A stretch of 24,602 bases of DNA from JBFHDX01 sp041584475 (GTDB lineage: Bacteria > Pseudomonadota > Alphaproteobacteria > UBA8366 > JADFVY01): the NCBI GenBank assembly GCA_041584475.1, contig JBFHDX010000055.1, positions 1-24,602 on the forward strand, written 5' to 3'. Made by a program: the position numbers and the translations under genes. The notes under the pieces were generated by a model. It saw only the letters and a list, made by a program, of their open reading frames with translations, was not told where the DNA came from and did no database searches. This document shows, one piece after another, positions 15,216 through 24,602 of this stretch; position 1 is the first letter of the stretch; every line of letters starts with the position of its first letter.

Positions 15216-15998
15216 TTACACTGTACAGGGGTCGGCAACGGCGATCTCGATGCGCACGTCGTGCTCGGCGCAGATCCGCCCGATCCGCGCGGGCGGCGTC
15301 CGATCGGTCACGAAACTGCCGAGCTGCGAGATATGACCGATGCGGACCGGGGCGGTTCGCTCGTGCTTCATGCCGTCGGCCACGAGGATCGAATGCCGGG
15401 CGCTCTCGATGATCGCCTGTGCGACCCTGACTTCGCGGTAGTCGTAATCGAGCAGCGAGCCGTCCTCGTCGATGGCCGAGGCCCCGATGATCGCGTAATC
15501 CACCTTGAACTGGCGTATGAGGTCGACCGCCGCCTCGCCCACGACGCCGCCGTCGGTCGGCCGGACGACGCCACCGGCGACGATGACCTCGATTCCGGGA
15601 TGCCCCCTCAAGATATTGACAACGTTTATATTATTCGTGATCACCAGGATATCCCTGCGGACCTGCAGCGCCATCGCTACCTGCTCGGTGGTCGTCCCGA
15701 TATTGATCAACAGGGAGCAGTTGTCCGGGATCAGCGACGCCGCCTTCAGACCGATGCGGCGCTTCGCCTCCGCCGCCAGCTCCCGCCGCGCCTCGTACCC
15801 GTAGTTGGCGACGCCGGACGACAGTACGGCGCCACCGTGCACGCGCTGCAGCAGGCCGCGGTCGCTCAGCTCGCGCAAATCCTTGCGGATCGTCTGCGGG
15901 GTGACGTCGAACCGCCGGGCCAGCGTCTCGACCGAGATCTGGCCCTCCTCGCGGGCGAGCGCGAGTATCTCGGAAAGGCGGGGTGCGATCGGTTGCAT
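15216..15998 (-). CDS. glpR: DeoR-family transcriptional regulator, GlpR-like
   Basis: This protein of about 260 residues is predicted to repress the flanking glycerol genes, with a phosphorylated intermediate such as glycerol-3-phosphate as inducer. The N-terminus is a winged helix: RLSEILALAREEGQISVETLARRFDVTPQTIRKDLRELSDRGLLQRVHGGAV is the DeoR signature. The rest is the DeoRC sensor domain, with INIGTTTEQVAMAL as phosphate-binding loop, then ITNNINVVNIL, EVIVAGGVVR, DYAIIGASAIDEDGSLLDYDYREV and ILVADGMK. I chose the ATG at 15998 because the helix-turn-helix then begins about where it does in E. coli GlpR. The ATG at 16040 adds 14 residues and has only a poor GGTGAG upstream. It is transcribed in the glpD direction with a 94-bp gap, and divergently from glpV. 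Confidence 0.87.
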   Translation of the reverse strand: MQPIAPRLSEILALAREEGQISVETLARRFDVTPQTIRKDLRELSDRGLLQRVHGGAVLSSGVANYGYEARRELAAEAKRRIGLKAASLIPDNCSLLINIGTTTEQVAMALQVRRDILVITNNINVVNILRGHPGIEVIVAGGVVRPTDGGVVGEAAVDLIRQFKVDYAIIGASAIDEDGSLLDYDYREVRVAQAIIESARHSILVADGMKHERTAPVRIGHISQLGSFVTDRTPPARIGRICAEHDVRIEIAVADPCTV

Positions 15999-15999
15999 C

Positions 16000-16016
16000 G
16001 TTCGGCTTGGTCGAAC
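16000..16016. promoter_or_regulatory. Inverted repeat GTTCG-N7-CGAAC at the glpR start
   Basis: GTTCG (16000-16004) and CGAAC (16012-16016) form a perfect 5-bp inverted repeat right before the preferred glpR start. It carries the same TTCG core as the half-sites in front of glpD and glpV, so it may serve autoregulation. If the upstream ATG at 16040 is used, it lies inside the coding region. Confidence 0.3.
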
Positions 16017-16080
16017 AATCGGTCCGTCTAGATAGCGCATTCATCTGAAACTCACCAGCGGAAGTTCGCCGGTCCGAGTT

Positions 16081-16114
16081 TTCGGTTGACCTTCGGTTTT
16101 CTCCCTATGATAAG
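16081..16114 (+). promoter_or_regulatory. glpV promoter with overlapping direct repeat, likely GlpR operator
   Basis: TTGACC (16086-16091, 5 of 6 to consensus) and GATAAG (16109-16114) are 17 nt apart; TATGAT at 16106-16111 is an overlapping alternative -10. TTCGGTT occurs twice, at 16081-16087 and 16092-16098, exactly 11 bp apart, so both copies face the same side of the helix and frame the -35 box. A protein bound there would block polymerase. A further TTCG is at 16065-16068. The identity of the regulator is inferred from the neighbouring glpR-like gene. Confidence 0.6.
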
Positions 16115-16146
16115 GTTAAGGGCTTCACGTCACGGGAGGTAATCCA

Positions 16147-17889
<1,743 letters not shown>

Positions 17890-17923
17890 CGCCGGCGATC
17901 CGAGGGCTCGGCTGTGACACCTC

Positions 17924-17950
17924 GCGGGGAGCGCCCTCTGCGCTCCCCGC
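17924..17950 (+). other. Very stable hairpin directly behind glpV
   Basis: GCGGGGAGCGC (17924-17934) is perfectly complementary to GCGCTCCCCGC (17940-17950): an 11-bp GC-only-but-one stem with a 5-nt loop, 34 nt after the glpV stop. No T-run follows. In the 200-bp gap between glpV and glpS this is the position expected for a transcript-stabilising or partly terminating element that keeps binding protein in excess over the membrane complex. The function is inferred. Confidence 0.65.
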
Positions 17951-18089
17951 AGGCGGGGTGACTCCGCAATCGGTGCCGCTTTCGCGAGACCCGTCCTCAC
18001 ACCATTGTTGACGGGCGTTGGCGGGTCGGAACGAGACCGGCAGGGGCGGTCGCGGGAAGGTATACCCACCGGTGGCCGGGGACGAAGGA

Positions 18090-19157
<1,068 letters not shown>

Positions 19158-19249
19158 CGGAACCACGACATGAACCGCAACCTCCCGATTCACCCCCCCC
19201 TTGCGCGCAGTGCAATGCGCCCGTCGCGCACCGGATTGGAGTCACGCTG

Positions 19250-20317
<1,068 letters not shown>

Positions 20318-20326
20318 GGACCGGCG

Positions 20327-21993
<1,667 letters not shown>

Positions 21994-22037
21994 GGAGGGG
22001 GCGGCCAGTGCCCGGATTGCTGCGGGGAGGAGGATAG

Positions 22038-22319
22038 ATGGGTCTCTCGTGGATGGCGTGGACGTGGCCGACGGCGGCATTCTTCCTGTTCATCCTGCTG
22101 GCGCTCGTCGGCATGGCGGTCTGGGAGTGGCACAGCCCGGGCGGGGCGCCGCGCCGTGGCATCCTCGGGCTCGATACGACCCGCGGCGACCGCCTGTTCA
22201 TCACGCTGCTGGGCAGCGCCTTCATCTTTCTCGCCTGGCTCGCGATCATGGGCACGCCGCTCTGGGGCGCGCTCGTCATCGCGCTCGCTTACGGCTTCGC
22301 CGTGTTCCGCTGGGTTTAG
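22038..22319 (+). CDS. glpU: Small membrane protein GlpU (DUF2160-type) of the glycerol transporter
   Basis: A 93-residue protein with three hydrophobic segments: TAAFFLFILLALVGMAVWEW, LFITLLGSAFIFLAWLAIMG and LWGALVIALAYGFAVFRWV. They are separated by a polar loop with HSPGGAPRRGILGLDTTRGDR, the recognisable core of the DUF2160 family found in glp transporter operons. A strong GGAGGAGGA lies just before ATG 22038. It is the last gene of the operon, 44 bp after glpQ. Its role in the importer is not understood; as a small integral membrane protein it may assist the permease complex. Confidence 0.87.
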   Translation: MGLSWMAWTWPTAAFFLFILLALVGMAVWEWHSPGGAPRRGILGLDTTRGDRLFITLLGSAFIFLAWLAIMGTPLWGALVIALAYGFAVFRWV

Positions 22320-22334
22320 GGGCGACGCCGCCCC
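22319..22334 (+). terminator. Short hairpin at the end of the glp transporter operon
   Basis: GGGGCG (22319-22324, beginning with the last base of the glpU stop) pairs with CGCCCC (22329-22334) around a 4-nt loop. It is followed by CGGATTCCGC and no T-run, so only a weak terminator candidate. Confidence 0.3.
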
Positions 22335-22616
22335 CGGATTCCGCTTTCCCGGACATCCGGACCCGACGATACCGGTGCGTCGCGCCGGGCGCCGGTCGGG
22401 ACGAGGTGCGCCCCGATCCGCCGGCGTCGCATGCCCGTCGGCGCCGAACATCGCGAATTGAACATTGAACACTTGCGGCGCCGATAACGCCTGTCGCGCC
22501 GCGGGTTTCGGGGCGACGAGGCGACGCGTTTGCGGACGCCAGGGATCGGCCCGACGTCCACCGCCGGCCGCCGGGCAACCCGCAGCCCTGTTCCGCGGGG
22601 CTGGCGCCGCGCTCGC
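22335..22616. other. Gene-free gap between convergent glpU and phnX
   Basis: No convincing reading frame. TCGGG (22396-22400) and CCCGA (22412-22416), with further complementary bases outside, form an imperfect hairpin. CGGCGCC (22439-22445) and GGCGCCG (22477-22483) enclose a 31-nt AT-richer stretch that contains ATTGAAC twice in tandem (22457-22470). CAGCCC (22583-22588) and GGGCTG (22598-22603) form a weak stem just past the phnX stop. These may end the two converging transcripts. None has a T-run. Confidence 0.3.
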
Positions 22617-23459
22617 CTACGGCCGCTCGCCGCGGGCGAGGCGGGCGTTGATGTCGTCGATCACCTCCGGCAAGTCGGCCACCGAGTCGATGACGTAATG
22701 AGCGCCGGCCTTGCGCAGGATGTCGCGGGTCTTCTCGTGCCGCCGCTCGATCTCCATCGCCGGCAGCCGATCGGCCTGGTCGAGCGAGTCGATGTCCATG
22801 TAGTTGCTGTAGCGCGACACGCCGACGCCCCAGCAGCCGGCCTCGAGCGCCTCGCCGACGCCGGAGACGGTGTCGTCGACCTTGACCACCGACTGGATCG
22901 GATGCACGTCCAGCATGTCGAGGTTCTTGTATACCATGAACGGCTTCGGCCGCGCCCCGTTGATGACCTCGTCGCCGGCGACGGACGCGTCGGGGACGTA
23001 GCCCTGCTTCTTCGCGTCCTCCTCGAGGATGTCGACCATGCTGCGCACGAAGCCCGTGGTGCTGCCGATCTTGATGCCCTGCTTCTGCAGCTTTTTCACC
23101 GCCTCGGCGACGCCGGGCAGAACCGCTGTGTACTGCCTCAGGCAATCCAGCTGCATCGGCACGAAGTCCTCGAACATGCGGTCGACGTCGCCCTGATCGG
23201 GATCGCGCCCGTGGATGCCCTTCCAGCGCTCGCGGATCTCCGGCATCTCGGTCATCGCCTTGATGTGCAGGTCCTTGCGCAGCCCCATCGGAACGCGCGC
23301 CTCGGTCATCGAGACCTCGACCCCCTGCTTCTTGAAGACCTCAACGAAGACGACCGCGGGCGCCAGCACGTAGGCGTCGGCGACCGTCCCGCTCCAGTCG
23401 AGGATCGCCGCCTTGACCTTGCCGCGGTAGCTTCGCGTGAAGAGGTAGTCGGACGTCAT
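22617..23459 (-). CDS. phnX: Phosphonoacetaldehyde hydrolase
   Basis: This 280-residue cytoplasmic enzyme of the haloacid dehalogenase superfamily splits phosphonoacetaldehyde into acetaldehyde and phosphate. The nucleophile motif is AAILDWSGTVAD with Asp21 (most members have D-W-A-G-T). The cap domain carries the Schiff-base lysine in MGLRKDLHI (Lys62), the mark that separates PhnX from other HAD enzymes. GSTTGFVRSMV is HAD motif II, GARPKPFMVY is motif III, and VVKVDDTVSGVGEALEAGCW is motif IV with the metal-binding Asp pair. Length fits (about 260-280). AGGGAG lies 8-9 nt before ATG 23459. It follows phnW by 40 bp, so the two form one operon for 2-aminoethylphosphonate degradation. Confidence 0.95.
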   Translation of the reverse strand: MTSDYLFTRSYRGKVKAAILDWSGTVADAYVLAPAVVFVEVFKKQGVEVSMTEARVPMGLRKDLHIKAMTEMPEIRERWKGIHGRDPDQGDVDRMFEDFVPMQLDCLRQYTAVLPGVAEAVKKLQKQGIKIGSTTGFVRSMVDILEEDAKKQGYVPDASVAGDEVINGARPKPFMVYKNLDMLDVHPIQSVVKVDDTVSGVGEALEAGCWGVGVSRYSNYMDIDSLDQADRLPAMEIERRHEKTRDILRKAGAHYVIDSVADLPEVIDDINARLARGERP

Positions 23460-23499
23460 AGCCGTGTCTCCCTGTCGAATGCTCGAATTGCGGAACCGT

Positions 23500-24602
23500 T
23501 CATGCTTCGGCGGGCGCGCAGCGCGTCACCCCCATCTCGTCGAGAACCCTGCGAATCACCGCCAGCGCAGCCTCCATGTCCGCCTTCGCCAGCTGCCCGA
23601 TGCAGCCGATGCGAAAACTGGGCGCCACGGTCAGCTTGCCCGGATAGATGACGTAGCCCTGCGCCGCCAGCCGGTCGTAGAAATCACCGAAATCGAACCC
23701 GGGATCGGCCGGCATGCGGAAGGTGACGATGATCGGCGCCTGCAGCTCGTCGGGCAGCAGCGTCTCGAAACCCAGGGCCCGCATGCCGTCGACTAGGACC
23801 CGGCAGTTCTCCGAATAGCGCCGGTTGCGCGCGGCGATGCCGCCCTCCTCCTCGAACTCGGCGATGGCGCGGTCGAAGGCGGCCAGCACGTGGGTCGGCG
23901 GCGTGAACCGCCACTGGCCGTTGCCCTCCATCGCCCGCCACTGGTCGTGGAGGTCGAGCGACAGCGAATGCGCGTTGCCCTCGCACGCTTCGAGAACGGT
24001 TCGGCGGACGATCGCGTACGCCATGCCCGGCACGCCCTCGAGGCACTTGTTCGACGAGGCGACGAGGGCGTCGCAGGGCACGGCGCCGAGGTCGAGCGGG
24101 ATGGCGCCGAAGGCGCTCATCGCGTCGACGATCAGGCTGCGGCCGTGGCGTGCGACGATCTCGGCGATGCGCTCGATCGGGTTGAGAATGCCGCTCGTCG
24201 TCTCGCAATGGACGGCGGCGACGTGCGTGATGCCGGCCTCCTCCGCAAGCAGCGAGTCGAGCGAGGCGAGATCCGGCACCCGATCCTCGGCGCAGCTCAG
24301 GGCGATGGCCGGACGATCGAGGTAGCGGGCGATCTTCATCATGCGCTCGCCATAGGCGCCGTTGACGAGCACGAGCAGCCGGCCGTGGCGCGGCAGCAAC
24401 GTGCCGAGCGCCGCCTCGACGGCGAAGGTGCCCGAGCCCTGAACCGGCACGCAGACGAAGCCATCGCGGCCGCCGGCGATCGCCACGAGCCTCTCGCGGA
24501 TGCGGGCGTTGAGCGCGATGAACTGCCGGTCGCGGCTGCCCCAGTCGCGCAGCATCGCCTGCTTGACGGCCAGCGACGTCGTCAGCGGTCCGGGGGTGAG
24601 CA
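23500..24602 (-). CDS. phnW: 2-aminoethylphosphonate:pyruvate transaminase (5' end outside window)
   Basis: This class V PLP aminotransferase moves the amino group of 2-aminoethylphosphonate to pyruvate, giving phosphonoacetaldehyde and alanine. The frame is open through the window end and reads LTPGPLTTSLAVKQAMLRDWGSRD at its visible start, the well-known N-terminal signature. Only a few residues are therefore missing, and the internal ATG at 24555 is not the true start. VPVQGSGTFAVEAALG (PLP phosphate site), HCETTSGILNPI, IVDAMSAFGAIPLDL (Asp holding the PLP ring) and ASSNKCLEGVPGMAY with the PLP lysine follow in the right order. About 367 residues are visible, near the usual family size. 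It precedes phnX in the same operon. Confidence 0.95.
   Translation of the reverse strand, partial: LTPGPLTTSLAVKQAMLRDWGSRDRQFIALNARIRERLVAIAGGRDGFVCVPVQGSGTFAVEAALGTLLPRHGRLLVLVNGAYGERMMKIARYLDRPAIALSCAEDRVPDLASLDSLLAEEAGITHVAAVHCETTSGILNPIERIAEIVARHGRSLIVDAMSAFGAIPLDLGAVPCDALVASSNKCLEGVPGMAYAIVRRTVLEACEGNAHSLSLDLHDQWRAMEGNGQWRFTPPTHVLAAFDRAIAEFEEEGGIAARNRRYSENCRVLVDGMRALGFETLLPDELQAPIIVTFRMPADPGFDFGDFYDRLAAQGYVIYPGKLTVAPSFRIGCIGQLAKADMEAALAVIRRVLDEMGVTRCAPAEA

Noticed and set aside
18018..18089. Upstream start for GlpS adding 24 residues
   Set aside because: The added Gly/Arg-rich stretch has no match to the family's N-terminus, whereas MTLELRNV at 18090 is the standard beginning of such ATPases.
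22457..22470. Tandem ATTGAAC x2 as a possible operator or attachment site
   Set aside because: Only two 7-bp copies in a gap between converging genes, with no promoter or integrase nearby, so probably chance.

Overview
The window looks like chromosomal DNA of a GC-rich Gram-negative bacterium, most likely an alphaproteobacterium. The evidence is strong G/C preference at third codon positions, an RDD protein next to a Bpt-type aminoacyl-transferase, Tat-exported and lipoprotein genes, and a rhizobial-type glycerol ABC transporter (GlpVSTPQU). I cannot name the species. I see no rRNA, tRNA, CRISPR array, insertion sequence or prophage gene.

Layout. 1-213: the 3' end of an EamA/DMT-type transporter, followed by a large two-part hairpin (243-312) in the gap to a convergent gene. 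335-1573 (-): a fold-type III ornithine/lysine decarboxylase. 1827-1961 (+): a 44-residue, very basic small protein with a strong ribosome binding site. 2007-2300: remnant of a threonine dehydratase-like gene. 2305-3153 (+): a MipA/OmpV outer-membrane protein. 3331-4627 (+): an RDD membrane protein and Bpt. 4859-9695 (+): a complete TRAP transporter of the 2-oxo-acid (TakP-like) type. Its large permease carries an extra C-terminal region of about 330 residues with coiled-coil character.

9827-16146: genes on the minus strand. They are a LEA14-like lipoprotein with its own likely promoter, an MmgE/PrpD-family protein, glycerol kinase (glpK), glycerol-3-phosphate dehydrogenase (glpD) and a DeoR-family regulator (glpR-like). 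16147-22319 (+): the divergent glycerol ABC transporter operon in the order glpV-glpS-glpT-glpP-glpQ-glpU. 22617-24602 (-): phosphonoacetaldehyde hydrolase (phnX) and, cut by the window edge, 2-aminoethylphosphonate:pyruvate transaminase (phnW).

How the parts work together. GlpV-S-T-P-Q-U would import glycerol, GlpK would phosphorylate it, GlpD would oxidise glycerol-3-phosphate to DHAP with electrons going to quinone, and the regulator between the two arms would repress both. TTCG half-sites at helical spacing lie in front of both glpD and glpV, which fits this. PhnW and PhnX form a separate two-step route from 2-aminoethylphosphonate to acetaldehyde and phosphate. The most notable observations are the complementary loss of ATPase motifs in GlpS and GlpT (one intact and one degenerate ATP site predicted), strong hairpins without a T-run right behind both binding-protein genes, the extended TRAP permease, and the small basic protein divergent from the decarboxylase.
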